From: Rutstroemia sp. NJR-2017a BVV2
Taxonomy: Eukaryota; Ascomycota; Leotiomycetes; Helotiales; Rutstroemiaceae
Direction of reading: 5' to 3'
NCBI GenBank assembly: GCA_002946415.1
Contig: NJPS01000073.1
Coordinates: 124,001-188,000 of the forward strand
DNA: 64,000 nt
Part shown: piece by piece, positions 44,835 through 57,597 of the stretch
Layout of the letters: every line of letters begins with the position of its first letter
Numbering within the stretch: the stretch's first letter is position 1
The notes under the pieces: model-generated
What the model was told of the DNA's origin: nothing
The model's database searches: none
What the model saw: only the letters and a program-made list of their open reading frames with translations
Translations under genes and position numbers: made by a program

Positions 44835-47800
44835 GCACCAGCGCACTGTTCACATACAGAGTACAGTTCTCGTACAGTTCTTCGTACTGTAGAATCCGCA
44901 GCTTCTAAATCTGTAGATCATCGATCTTTTGAATGGGTCTCCGTTGGGTCTCTCTGCTGGCCTTTTACTTGATTGAGAGACAGGTCGGAAGGCGGATAAA
45001 CAGGGCTCTATTCTCCATTCAGCCAAAAACCCAAGTATTTGTATCTCTCCCGAGGTTCTTGCGAACAGTATGCGGTTTCTATGAGTACGGTACCCAATTT
45101 TCGCTCGTGTTCGTCGAACGCTTCATTCAATAATCGCATCCAGTTGGGGATAGTGGCTAATGGCTATATGTAAGAAATAGCGATGCCATGCGATGCGATG
45201 CGATACTGTAGCATATTGTAGCGAGTCGCGAGACCGAAGCCCCTCTGTGGACCCGGTTTCAAGGAAGATTCTACAGGTACAGACAGGTACAGACAGGTAC
45301 GAAGGCATCACCGCCTTCATGGGATTGATTTCACGGTTCCATAGTCCCACAGATTATCGTATTGGCCTTTGCTTGGAGATGCCCATCCATACATTTTCCA
45401 CTTTTCGCAATCCACTCTTGACGGCATCATGTTAAGCTTGATTTGCCGTGCGATAAGGTTGCCAGAGAACAGGCGGAATTAAGACAGTCGGGAGAGGTCG
45501 GAGGTCACCGAGCATCCTGATGGGTCAAGCTGGAACCTGAGGTGGTCTACTTCTATGATGTACGAAGTATGAAGTATGTATGAAGTATGTGTGTATTCTG
45601 TTCTGCTCTGTTCGATGAACGCATAATCCACAAAGACACCGACATCAAAGGAGAAGGCGAAATGAACACGAGAGACTTTCAATGCCGACTTTCCGCCTGG
45701 GGTATATATTATATGGACGAGGGAGAAGTGAAGAAAATTATTCGCTGCTGTAGGAAATGAACACCGACAAATGCATGATGAAAGGGGTCCGATTGAATTA
45801 TGTAGTCAGTAGTGAGTCGCGGAATGTGCGGATGCAGGAACCCAGGGACAGGGCCATAGAGAAGCTTTTGGACGCGTCGGGAGTCGGGACGTCGTAGGCT
45901 CGTACGGCGTTGCAATACGAGGTATATAGTTTGATGGTTGAGGGTTGGAGATGTTGGTTGGCTTTATAGTCGAGGTGAGGGATTGAGGCAGGGGAGAATG
46001 CGGTGCGAAGGCACAAAAGATGAGGAAATCTGCATTTCCATCTTTATCCCCCCACGAAATAGGAAAGTCGCATCACAACAGGATACATCTGGGCAAGTGG
46101 AGGTGGGACGCCGTGGGAACTTGGGAAGGCATATCATACATATCATAGGAACCACACAGGAGAATTCTTTGCAGTATGTCCAGACTCCAGAATAACGGAC
46201 AGAATGTAACATTACAGTCAGGGAACATCTTTCCATAATTCATGGCTGTCCTTGCTGGTGAAGAGAAAAGAAGAAGACGAGCATGGGTGATGATACGGCT
46301 ATTGCTCAGATGAGGCTAGGTGGTAGTTGCTGATTCATCCACCACTCGATCACACCTTTCCATACGAGGTTTAAAGCCCAACTCTAAAGTATCGTTGGTG
46401 TGTGCGTAATACGGTCTTTCGGCCATTCATATTATTGCATCTCCGCCACACCTTAATTGAACGTATCAATGTGAAGCATTTGGGTCCACAAACCAACCCG
46501 GGCGTTGTCTCCCAGGTCTAGATACTGCACTCTGTACCTTGCTTATCTTTTCTTCGACGCAGTACCAAAATACACTCTGCAGGCCCAAGTTTGGCTTCCA
46601 GCGAACACGTCAGGTATTTGTCAGAACCAACACTTGGGTTTGGAGGTGAAGGAGGTGAAGAAGTGAAGAAGGTGAAGAAGAGAAGAAGGTGAAGAAGAGA
46701 AGTTTGAGAAGTCATGAGCTGCAGTGACCGAACGATGGACAGATGGACGGACTGATTGATAGACTGATTTGATCGATTGATTGATTGAGCGCTGGACATT
46801 GGACAGAGGGGTGAGGAAAATCAAGCCCAAAAATGATGAAAACAGGGTAAAGCTTTTCATTGGTTTAACCTCAACGCCCGCCCTCAGATAGTGACGCATC
46901 AACTAACTGGTCTGATTATCCCCCAAAATATGCAGGAATATGCAGGATAATGTGAGCAGTGAGCAGCGAGCAAAGGGGCTGGCCTCGTCCCATCTCGAGC
47001 GCTTGAGAATAGCAGTTTGGCGAAGGGCCAACGGCTTCGCACCGCGCCGTCTGGAAACTTCGTGCCTCACGTCAACATACGGAATACTACGCACTCCTTA
47101 TGTTCGATAAGGTTTCTCCTCGCCCCGTCAGTGGTACAGTACCCACATCAACAACCAACGGTGAGGTGTTGGTTGGTACCAATATTTACGAAGGACTCAG
47201 GACCAGGACTCCAGCGCACGAATCGCCGACTCGCAGGTCTAAGACTCAAATCCAGCCCTCCTGTCATATGATTCAGATATCGTGTTTGAACTTCTACCTT
47301 AAGGTAAATGCTCGGCCGTACTATGGCACGCTTTAGCTAACTCTGCTCGGGTACCTACCTAAGAGAGAGGCTAGGTGCGTTTACTGACCCCTTCACACTA
47401 CTTCACGAAGTACTTCGTACAGTACATGATCGGTCGCCCTTCTATTACCGACACAGAAACTCGCTAGCCAAAAATAATCTGTTCGTTATCAGGCGGGATT
47501 TCAGGCCGGTCTGCAACAGCAAAAAATTCTCGTATCTTCCTCTGGTGCAATTCCGCATCCTGGACCCAGTAGTGCGCACACACACCCACACCACGGAGAA
47601 ATACCCCTGCTTCAGCACTCAGCCTTTATCTGGCGAAAGTCCTCGTCTCACCAATCACCATTCCGAACTCTCGGTAAGGAAGGCGGCTGCAGATCCTGGT
47701 CGCTTTTCACATACTCGTTAAAGTTAAGGCTGTGAAGACTGTAGAGTTATTGAGATTACTTTCTGGTAACACGAAACACACGCCAAGTGATTGCACTTGC

Positions 47801-48670
47801 ACAGGCCTGCCGGCAAGCCACTTGCCTTGATCCAGGATGCCACATTCAGTCACTACCTCCTTTTCCCTCCATCATCGCGTGCCGTCTCATTGGCTGCTTT
47901 CCTCAAACGGAGAATTACTGTGGGCACCCGCGCACCCACGCACCCAGGTCCTGAGAATAGCGCAGCACTGAAGAAAAGAAAATGAATCCGAGCAGGCTCC
48001 CCACTGCCAGTACCATCTGTCGACCTGCTCTGCCCAATGACGCCCTCATGGCTCCATCCTTGCCCCTCCCAGGGCTTTGTGTTTTGCACGAATGCATAGA
48101 AAGCTCGTGTTTAAACGTGCCATTTACTTCCTTATTCGGGCCCGCCGTTTCCCACTTCAGCATGGCGCAGGATTAAAAATATGCCGTGTCAACTTCTGGA
48201 CGGTAAGCTTTAGGCATCCGGTGTGCTCAGGATAGTAAGATCGTCTTCTAGGGGTGATTGCTGAGAATTGTGTCCTTAGTGTCGTTGACATGGACCGTTT
48301 GAACTGATCTGCTTACATCTTTACTTCAGCCTCCATCTTCCGTCCAAAGTATCTCATCCCGCTATATACATTTTCCTCTCCTGCATTTCTGTTTGTTGTC
48401 AATCTGCAGTTTGCACTTTGCAGTCGACTCCCACGTTCGTTACTCTATTCCCCCCACCCGTTGACGGCCCGTTCTCTCTTACTGTTGTGTCGAGGAAGAA
48501 AAAGACCACTTGTACTGGGATTACTTATCTTCAGACACATCATACGAGCTTACTCACAAGTCTTGGGAACATTTGCCTCAATCCTATTAATACACTGCTG
48601 GGCCCAGAGGATTGTTTTGAAGAACTTAACTTACGATTTCGACGAATTTTTTGGTACCGGGGAGCGATTC

Positions 48671-48688
48671 ATGATTTCGGCCACTTGA
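48671..48688 (+). promoter_or_regulatory. Five-codon upstream open reading frame before the glucan synthase
   Basis: ATG ATT TCG GCC ACT TGA ends 22 bp before the ATG of the glucan synthase. If transcription starts upstream of it, as the CT-rich promoter around 48360-48480 suggests, it would be the nearest uORF and could damp translation. This is inference from position. Confidence 0.4.
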
Positions 48689-48710
48689 GTATTTGGTCGC
48701 TTTCTTTACG

Positions 48711-51700
48711 ATGGTCGCCCCGTGGGTTATCCTGTGCGGTGCGTTGTTGAGTACACAGGTCGACGCCTTGCGCTATGATCCGAAATATGTGGGCTACAAC
48801 CTGAACGAGAACAAGACGGCGACATCGCCTTTTGATTACGCTGGAAGATGGGACGATGACAATGTATGTGGAATTCCTTCCTCCTTGGACTTTAACTGCG
48901 GTTTAGCATGCGGAAAGACTGACTTAATATCCTCAAACAGCACACATTCTTCCCGTCTCCCAAAACTTGGCGGTTTCCTTTTTATTCATTCTTCTTGGAC
49001 AAATTTGTGAATGGAGATCCAACGAATGATGATATTAATGGAACACATTTCGAGCACGATGTTATGCAAACGCAGTTACGGCATGGAGGAGATCTCCAGG
49101 GTCTCATCGACAGTTTAGATTACATTCAGGGAATGGGAGTGAAGGGCGTCTACATTGCTGGTAGTCCTATGATTAATATGCCATGGGGTGCAGATCAATA
49201 CTCGCCGTTGGATCTTAGTCTTCTGGATGCTCATTTTGGAGACATGGACCTATGGAGAAAAACCACACAAGCCATCCATGACAGGGGGATGTATGTGATC
49301 CTCGACAATACCATGGGTACATTGGGTGATTTGATCGCTTTTGAAGGCTATCTGAACTCTTCGACTCCATTCACTTTGACGGAACACCACGTACTGTGGC
49401 GTGATCCTAATCGACGATATCTGGATTTTGAGTTTAGTGACAAGTACAACGACACTTGCAACTATCCTAGGTTCTGGCTTGATACCGGATATACTGTTAA
49501 GGAAGATGTCACTCATCTTATGAAAGGGTGTTACGACTCTGAATTCGATCAGTATGGAGATACTGAGGCCTTCGGTGTCTTCCCGGATTGGCAACGTCAA
49601 TTGTCCAAATTCGCCTCCGTCCAGGACCGTTTGAGAGAATGGGTCCCATCTGTCAGAACGAAAATTGAGATTTTCAGTTGTATGATGATCCAGCAACTCG
49701 ACATTGATGGCATGCGTGTGGATAAAGCAACTCAAATTTCGGTGGATGCTCTCGGAAGCTTCAGTCATGCGATGCGCGAATGTGCGCGGGGTGTCAACAA
49801 GACGAACTTCATGGTTACCGGTGAAATTACCGGTGGTAATACTTTCGGAAGTATCTACCTCGGACGCGGACGTCAACCTGATATGCTTCCGGACACCATT
49901 AACGATGCTGTGCAAATGACGAGCAACTCCAGTCTGGCATACTTCATTCGCGACCCTGATCAAAATGCGCTGGACTCCGCGGCTTTCCATTACAGTGTCT
50001 ATCGTACTCTCACTCGTTTCTTGGGAATGGACGGAAATTTGGCAAGTGGTTATGATACGCCAACTAATTGGGTCGATATGTGGAACGAAATGCTTCTTAC
50101 GAATGACATGATTAATCCTAATACTGGAGAATTCGATCCTCGACATTTGTATGGTGTTAGCAACCAGGATGTGTTCAGATGGCCTGCAATCACCAACGGT
50201 ACACAAAAGCAGCTCCTCGGTCTTTTCATCACCACCTTGCACATGCCCGGTATACCTTTACTTTTGTGGGGTGAAGAACAGGCATTCTACGTTTTGGACA
50301 ACACCGCCGACAATTATCTCTTCGGTCGTCAAGCCATGTCTCCTTCTCAGGCCTGGCAGACTCACGGATGTTACAGTGTTGGAAGTGGAAACTTCTTCGA
50401 ATTTCCTCAGGACTCCTGCCTTCGAGGTTGCCACGATCCTTGGAACAGTCTCGACCACAGAGATCCCTCTCACCCTGTGCGTAATACCATAAAGGCCATG
50501 TACCAGATGCGCGAAAATTATCCCGTGCTCAACGATGGGTGGTTCCTCCAACAATTAACCAACCAAACGCACCAAATTGTCTTACCTGGTAGTAATTCCA
50601 CTCCCACCGAAACTGGTCTCTGGAGTACGGTCAGAAGTGAATTTTTCGGAATTCAAGATCTTTCCAAAGACGGAGGCCAAGGAAATCAATCCGTTTGGTT
50701 ACTTTACCATAATGATGCTCAACAAGTTACCTATCCGTTTGATTGCAGCAACAATGAATCCTCCCTTCTTGCTCCATTCCTCACAGGTACTACTGTGAAG
50801 AACCTATTCTATCCTTACGACGAAGTCACCTTGAAAACTGGACCGAAAGAATTGGGTCTTAACCACGAGGCAGGATTCAATGGCTGTTTGGATGAAGTGA
50901 CTCTGGTTCCGTATGAGTTCAAGGCCTACGTACCTAAATCCGCCTGGATAGGCCCCTCGCCGATGATAACATCTTTCTCTCCCGGTCATGATGCTCGCCT
51001 TGCATCTAAAGTTCGTCCTGGGGAGCAAGAAACTATTCCCATCGAGTTTGGTTTCAGTGATGAGATGAAGTGTTCTGATATTTTGTCAACAATGGAGATC
51101 AGTTCTACAACTGAAGATGGACAAGTTGCGAAACTCGCCAATTCAACTGGTGAATACTCCTGCGAGAAGCTTTCCAGTCCGCTCAATATTACGAGCTATG
51201 TCGGATCAATCCCAACCACATGGGTGTTCAAGGGAAACTTGACCAATGTCTCTAACGGTGTTCATTCGATTACACTCCGAAATATCAGGTCCAACAGCGG
51301 AAACTCCTCAACAGGAGCCACAGATACCTTTTTATTCCGAGTTGGACAGCCGGATAATCCAGTTGTATTCCCAGGTTCTGCGAACTACACCCGACAGCTC
51401 CTTCATAAGCAAGAGAACGGTACTTTGTACGTTAGCCATAAAGCTGCTGGCGCAGATCTCTTCAAATACTCCCTGAACTGGGGTACCACATGGTCAAGCT
51501 GGCTACCATATAGTGGAGGTAACACAACGCTTACTACCCAGCCATGGAGTGGTACCAAGTTGCAGAAATGGAATGGAGAGCACGTTATCCTGCAGTACTG
51601 GACCAGACTCACTGGAAGCAGTGACTACGTTCAACATGGAGATTTGGAGGTCACCCCATACACCCGTCGTCTTCCCCATCTGTTTGCAAATGGTCCCTTC

Positions 51701-54700
51701 AATCAATATGGTTACGATATTGGTGTGCCAAACGAGTTCACCTTGAGCCACATCAACAGTCTTTGGGAGTTTGAATTCATGCATGAATGGCCAGCTGGTA
51801 AGTTATGCAATGGAAAATACTTCTGATCTTTACTAATAATTTTGTATAGTTATGCAGCTTAATGTTTGGGGTATGAATCCAGACGGGCAGCCCGATCAAA
51901 CCGTGGTTTTGGGCGACGTCGACGGTGACAATATTCTTGATCGCATGCCACCATCGTCTCTTTCGACTGCACTCATCAACATGACTCGAGTACCTCCAAA
52001 ACCATACCTCGGATACAAAATTGCGGTTGATGATGGAGAGTTCCGTTACTACTTGATTCCATACGGAAACCGTTCTTACCAAATGGTTATGGTATTCCTC
52101 ATGTGGACCATTCCAGTGCTTTCCGGTGGTTTGAGTATCTGGCTCTTCATGAAGTCCTTCTACGCTGTTAAATTGAACAGTGTTGGTGTCAAAGAAGCAC
52201 GCAATTATATCCCACTCGCTCTTCGCAGAAAGCTCAAGAGAGAAGAACGCGGCGAGAAGGAAATGGACGTTATGGGAGGAAGTCCGATGATGATGCACGA
52301 CAATCCGTCAAATGTGGGACTTGCACAAGATCTTGGAGGTAAAGGCCGTCGCACCGTTCTCATCGCCACTATGGAATACGATATCGAAGATTGGGGCATC
52401 AAGATCAAGATCGGTGGTCTCGGTGTCATGGCACAGTTGATGGGTAAGAATCTGGGCCATCAAGATCTCATTTGGGTTGTTCCTTGTGTTGGAGGAATCG
52501 ACTATCCCATTGACCACCAAGCTGAGCCTATGGACGTTACGATTCTCGGAAATTCCTACACTGTCCAGGTCCAATATCATACTCTGCGAAATATCACCTA
52601 CGTTCTCCTAGACGCTCCGGTCTTCAGAGCTCAGTCAAAGTCGGAACCCTACCCGCCTCGTATGGATGATTTGGACTCGGCTGTTTACTACAGTGCTTGG
52701 AATCAGTGTATTGCTCTGGCTATCAAGCGTTTCCCGATCGATTTGTACCACATCAACGATTACCACGGAGCCGTCGCACCCATCCATCTTCTCCCGGAAA
52801 CCATCCCCTGTTGTTTGTCTCTCCACAACGCCGAATTCCAAGGTTTATGGCCAATGCGTAACAGCAAAGAGCGAACTGAAGTCTGTCAAGTCTACAATCT
52901 TCCCGAGGATGTCGCAATCAAATACGTCCAGTTCGGAGATGTCTTCAATTTGCTCCATGCCGGTAGTTCCTATCTGAGAATCCACCAAAAGGGTTTCGGT
53001 GCTGTTGGTGTCAGTAAGAAATACGGAAAGCGTTCTTGGGCCAGATATCCTATTTTCTGGGGTTTAAGCAAAATCGGAAACCTACCTAATCCCGATCCTT
53101 CTGATACAGCAGACTGGAGTGGCGCTCAAGAACAAGTGGTTAACACTGTCAACCAGGATTTCGAAAGTCAAAGAGGGGAACTCAGGAGACAGGCTCAGGA
53201 ATGGGCTGGTCTCGATCAAAATCCTAATGCGGAACTTCTTGTGTTCGTCGGTAGATGGTCGATGCAAAAGGGTATTGATCTGATTGCTGATGTTATGCCT
53301 GCTGTTTTGGAAGAGAACCCCAACGTGCAACTGATTTGCGTTGGTCCAGTTATCGATCTTTATGGAAAATTCGCCGCTCTCAAGCTCGGGGTTATGATGG
53401 AGAAATACAAAGGTCGTGTTTTCAGCAAACCGGAGTTCACTGCTCTTCCGCCGTTCATTTTCTCTGGTGCTGAATTCGCTTTGATCCCATCCAGAGATGA
53501 ACCGTTCGGTCTTGTCGCTGTCGAGTTCGGTAGAAAGGGTGCTTTGGGTATCGGTGCTCGTGTTGGTGGTCTTGGTCAAATGCCTGGATGGTGGTATACT
53601 GTTGAGTCAACTACCACTACTCATTTGCTGCATCAATTCAAACAAGCCATCAAGGAAGCTCTTGCGTCAAAACTGGAAACAAGACAGTTGATGAGAGCAC
53701 GCAGTGCCAAACAACGTTTCCCCGTCGCACAATGGGTCAACGATTTGGAAATCCTGCAAACCAAGGCCATCAAGATTCATGACAAGGAGGCAGAGAAAGG
53801 AGCTGGTAGACCGAGATCGAGAGGTAGAGAAGCTTCATCTCTCTTCTCTTCGAAGAGGCTGTCCAGTTTCGGTACCCACGCAATGGCAAGCTCTTCGCAA
53901 CTCGATGTTACCAGTACTTTCGGCGGTAGCACACGACCTTCATCGCCACAAAGAGAGACACCATCAACCGGCGGTCTGAATAGAAAACTTTCCCTTGGAT
54001 ACAGAGCCGGTCCAGGTCATCGTGTGATGAAGAAACGACAGGATGATAGCAATGCAGCCACGCAGCGCAAATTCGATCTCGGAGACGAAGGATTGACCGA
54101 TGTGGATGAGGACAGTGATGGTGATGAAGATGCACGAATTCGCGATGACATCTACGATGAATATGTTCTTTCACCAGAAGAATTACAAGCCCAGCGAATG
54201 CAAGAAATGGACAGAGGACGATCCGCCAGTCCCGCGTTCCTAGCACCACACCCCAACTTCCTAGATTCACCGAGACGAACTTCAACGGGCAATACGGGCA
54301 GTTTACATGTGAGCGATTCGGATATGTCATTACCGAGACTGAGGGACACTTCGAAGGTTTACTCCAACTTCTCAATGCCTGGATCGCCTGGTTTGGATTC
54401 TGCTCCTGGAACTCCTGGTGCACACGATTCTCTACTTCCACCACCTTCGATATTCAACGCTGATCGCGAGGCAAACCGTGCTTCTATGCTCAGTTTGAGC
54501 TCAGTTATTGGAGACAAGACGGATTTCAAGCTGCAAAAAGTCGATCCTTTCTTCACCGATACCCAAGGAGAGTACTACCAAGCATTTGCCAAGAATCTTG
54601 ATAAGCTCGATGGTAAGAACAGTGAGGTTGACCTTTGTATCGAGGAGTACCTCGTCAAATCCGAGAAGAAATGGTTCAACCGATTCCGCGACGCTCGTCT

Positions 54701-56222
54701 TGGTCGCAATTCCGCCGTTCCTACTATATCTGGTCTCAGCACTGAACACCGCCCATCAAGCCGACGCCGTTTCAGCGACAACGAGTCCATTGGCAACAGC
54801 ACGATTGTGCACTCGAGACAAAATTCCTCTCAAGAAAATATCGGCCCGAATGGTTCAACCGAACTCCTCGATCAGTTCCTTCTCGGAAAAGATTACAAGC
54901 CTCCTACTGGTCTGCGTCTCATCATGCAATACCGTTTCTTCGACTGGCCCGTCTACAGTTTCCTCCTCGCATTCGGTCAAATTATTGCTGCTAACTCGTA
55001 TCAAATCACCTTGCTCACCGGAACAGTCGGTCAAACGGCAGAGAAACTCTACATCACCGCAACCATCTACCTGCTCACATCCATCATGTGGTGGTTCGTC
55101 TTCGCGCGCTTTAAGTCGATCTACGTTCTTTCCGTTCCATTCGTCTTCTACGGACTGGCTTTCTTCCTTCTCGGTTGCGCTCCTTGGGTGCCCGGAGCGG
55201 ACTCAAAGGGCTGGGTGCAAAATGTCGCTACTGGTGTCTACGCCGTCGCTGCTTCCTCTGGTAGTATCTTCTTCGCGCTCAACTTCGGTGACGAAGGTGG
55301 TTCTCCAGTCAAAGCATGGGTATACCGCGCTTGTATCATCCAAGGTACACAACAAGCTTACGTCGTGGTTCTATGGTTCTGGGGTGAGTATCTCAATCGC
55401 AGACAATCTGATGGATTGGGTACTTCATTCACAACGGCCAGTCATATGATGTCCGCTGTTACTTTCCCAATTGCAATCCTAATGTGGGCTATTGGTTCTG
55501 TCATCTTCTTCGGTCTCCCTGAATACTACCGCCAATCCCCCGGCAAAGTCCCCTCCTTCTACGCCTCCCTCTTCCGTCGTAAGATCGTCATCTGGTTCTT
55601 CGTCACCGTCCTGATCCAGAACTTCTTCCTCTCCACCCTCTACGGTCGCAACTGGCTGTACCTCTTCTCCTCCAACCACGCCCCCACCTGGGCCATCATC
55701 CTCCTCATCATCCTCTTCTTCGGCTTCGTCTGGGCCGGCTTCCTCTGGTTCTTCGCCATCCTCTCCAAAGACCACAGCTGGATCCTCCCCATCTTCGCCA
55801 TCGGCCTCGGCGCCCCCCGCTGGTGCCAAATGCTCTGGTCCTGCACCCCCATCGGCCAGTACGTCCCCTGGGTCGGCTCGCCCCTCGGCTCCGCCCTCTT
55901 CTCCCGCTCGCTCTGGCTTTGGCTCGGTACTCTGGACGCCCTACAGGGTGTCGGCTTCGGTATGCTGCTTCTGCAGACCTTGACGAGGATTCATATCGCG
56001 TTTACTTTGATCGCGGCTCAGGTCCTGGGTTCCATTGCGACGATTGTCGCCAGAGCTTGTGCCCCGGATAATGTCGGCCCGGGAACTGTCTTCCCGGATT
56101 TCTCGGGTGGACCCCAGCCTGGATTGAGTAAGCCTTGGTTTTGGATCGGGTTGCTGTTGCAGTTGGCAATTTGTGGTGGCTTCTTTACTTTCTTCAGGAA
56201 GGAGCAGTTGAGTAAGCCGTAG
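48711..56222 (+). CDS. Cell-wall alpha-1,3-glucan synthase
   Basis: Three exons (48711-48863, 48941-51797, 51850-56222; introns 77 and 52 bp) give 2460 residues, the normal size of this family. It polymerises alpha-1,3-glucan at the plasma membrane. After a signal peptide (to about residue 19) comes an extracellular GH13-like domain with DIDGMRVDKATQ (Asp about 312) and TGEITGGN (Glu about 346). A membrane helix follows near 1082-1102. The cytosolic part has the GT5 glycogen-synthase-like domain with KIGGLGVM (Lys about 1190, UDP-glucose binding) and the GT1-like half with LVFVGRWSMQKG (about 1467) and PSRDEPFGLVAVEFG (about 1555). A Ser/Pro-rich linker then leads to a multi-pass C-terminal region from about 2060. 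No key residue is missing. Codons near the end switch from C-ending to G- or T-ending at about 55925. Confidence 0.97.
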
Positions 56223-57597
56223 ATGGTGGTTGGGATCTGTGTTTGTGTTTGAGCGTGCATATGTTTTTTGTTTGTATGTGGGTTATTTTCTGCAGATGGA
56301 GATAATGCGCTTTTTTCTTTGTATAAAAAAAACCCCCTCAATCGGTGTGTGTGCGGTGGGTGGCTGGAGTGGGTGGATAAAGTGTGTGTTTGTGTTTGTG
56401 TTTGTGTTTGTTATTAGAAGATTGGGGAATATAGGCATGAGGGTATAGGATGGATGGGTTGGTCTGGATGGGAATATCTTTTTGGTGGCGGGCATATATT
56501 ATATTATACACAGTATTATGATGATGGTTTGGTTTGGTTGAATTGCAAATTTTATAGACGGTGGGATGGGATGAGATAGGGAGAGTTTTATGATATGATT
56601 GCGAAAAGATTTAAGATAAGATAAATATTAATTTTTACTGGGGTTTGATTAAGGAATATACTATAGATCATTGTTACTACTAAGTTAACCTACTACTCCT
56701 TGGATTTGAATTGGTGATTTGTGAGTTTGGTGATTTGGGGAAGGGCTTTGTTTGTTTATGTGGGCGTGGGGAGTATGAGTGAGTGTGAGTGTGAGTATGT
56801 TGGTATATGGTTGTGTATGGTTGTGAGTGGGTGTTTGGTAGCAGGTTATACGTTAGTTTTGATGGAATGCAATCTTTACGCACTACTTTACTGGCTAAAC
56901 AGAGAGAAGATGGGAGGATAGTAGTCGACGAATGGAGAGGGAAGAAGGATCGAAGCTAGGAGACCAGATCAAAAGAGAAAGAGTAGCAGTTCAGATGGAT
57001 GGAAAGAGGGGAGACATGCAGATGGATAGATAGAGGGTGCTGACGAATGTAGGGGGTATAGGCTACGAATCGGATCTTGGAGTAATCAGGCTGGAGAAGG
57101 AGGAGGAGGAGGAGGAGGATGTTCTGATATGGATTAGATGGTTTGGTTTGGGGTGTTGTGTGGAGGTGGAGTCTGCTGAGGGGTGCTGGGATGGGATGGG
57201 ATAGGGGTTAGGGTTGAGTGGGTTGGGTGGGGGATGGATGGAGGGATGGATGGATATGTATAAGATACACACGTCATCGCAAGAGTGTATACATAGTAGC
57301 TCGAGATATATGTTAGTAATGAACCTCACAGAGTTATACTTCCCATCACTCCTAGAAGTAAATAAAAGTTCCAGATTAGATAAATGTGCAGATATCTCTT
57401 TTCTTTAGTAGCTATGGCCTTAAGTGAAAGTTCCAGATCATATGCATATCTTCATGTCATGGTAGCTACAGAGAAGGCACCGAACAGAACGGAAAAGATA
57501 AATAGATAGCTCATCAAGCAATCAAATAAGCTAGCTGTCTCCCATTCCTTCCCCGTCTTACTTCTTTATTCCTCCCCTTCCACCTTCTACCACCCTC
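56223..57597. other. Intergenic region with simple repeats, no gene
   Basis: About 1.4 kb between convergent genes. It contains TGTGTT/TGTTTG repeats at 56383-56411, a GTGAGTGTGAGT-like run near 56775-56797, GGAGGAGGAGG at about 57097-57119 and a GGATGGAT-rich stretch near 57232-57256. Frames here are repeat-driven. No RNA gene was recognised. Confidence 0.6.
56383..56411. repeat. (TGTGTT)n microsatellite
   Basis: About five copies of a TGTGTT hexamer in the 3' flank of the glucan synthase, about 160 bp after its stop codon. Confidence 0.8.

Larger units (their letters stand above)
43248..48710. other. 5.5-kb divergent intergenic region with many short repeats
   Basis: No gene is supported between the amylase-like gene and the alpha-1,3-glucan synthase. 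The many small frames lack motifs and splice partners. The region is dense in short tandem repeats: GGAGATT x3 near 44131-44153, (AAAGT)6 at 44446-44475, CAAGT/CAAGC words at about 44697-44834, ATGCG words near 45183-45207, a 10-bp AGGTACAGAC x2.5 near 45278-45301, AAGTATG words near 45564-45591, GGTGAAGAA words near 46642-46705 and a GATTGATTGATT run near 46777-46790. It must contain the promoters of both cell-wall genes. Confidence 0.55.

Noticed and set aside
49250..50242. 330-codon minus-strand frame inside the glucan synthase gene
   Set aside because: Antisense to the conserved GH13-like domain, no motif and no credible start; treated as a shadow.
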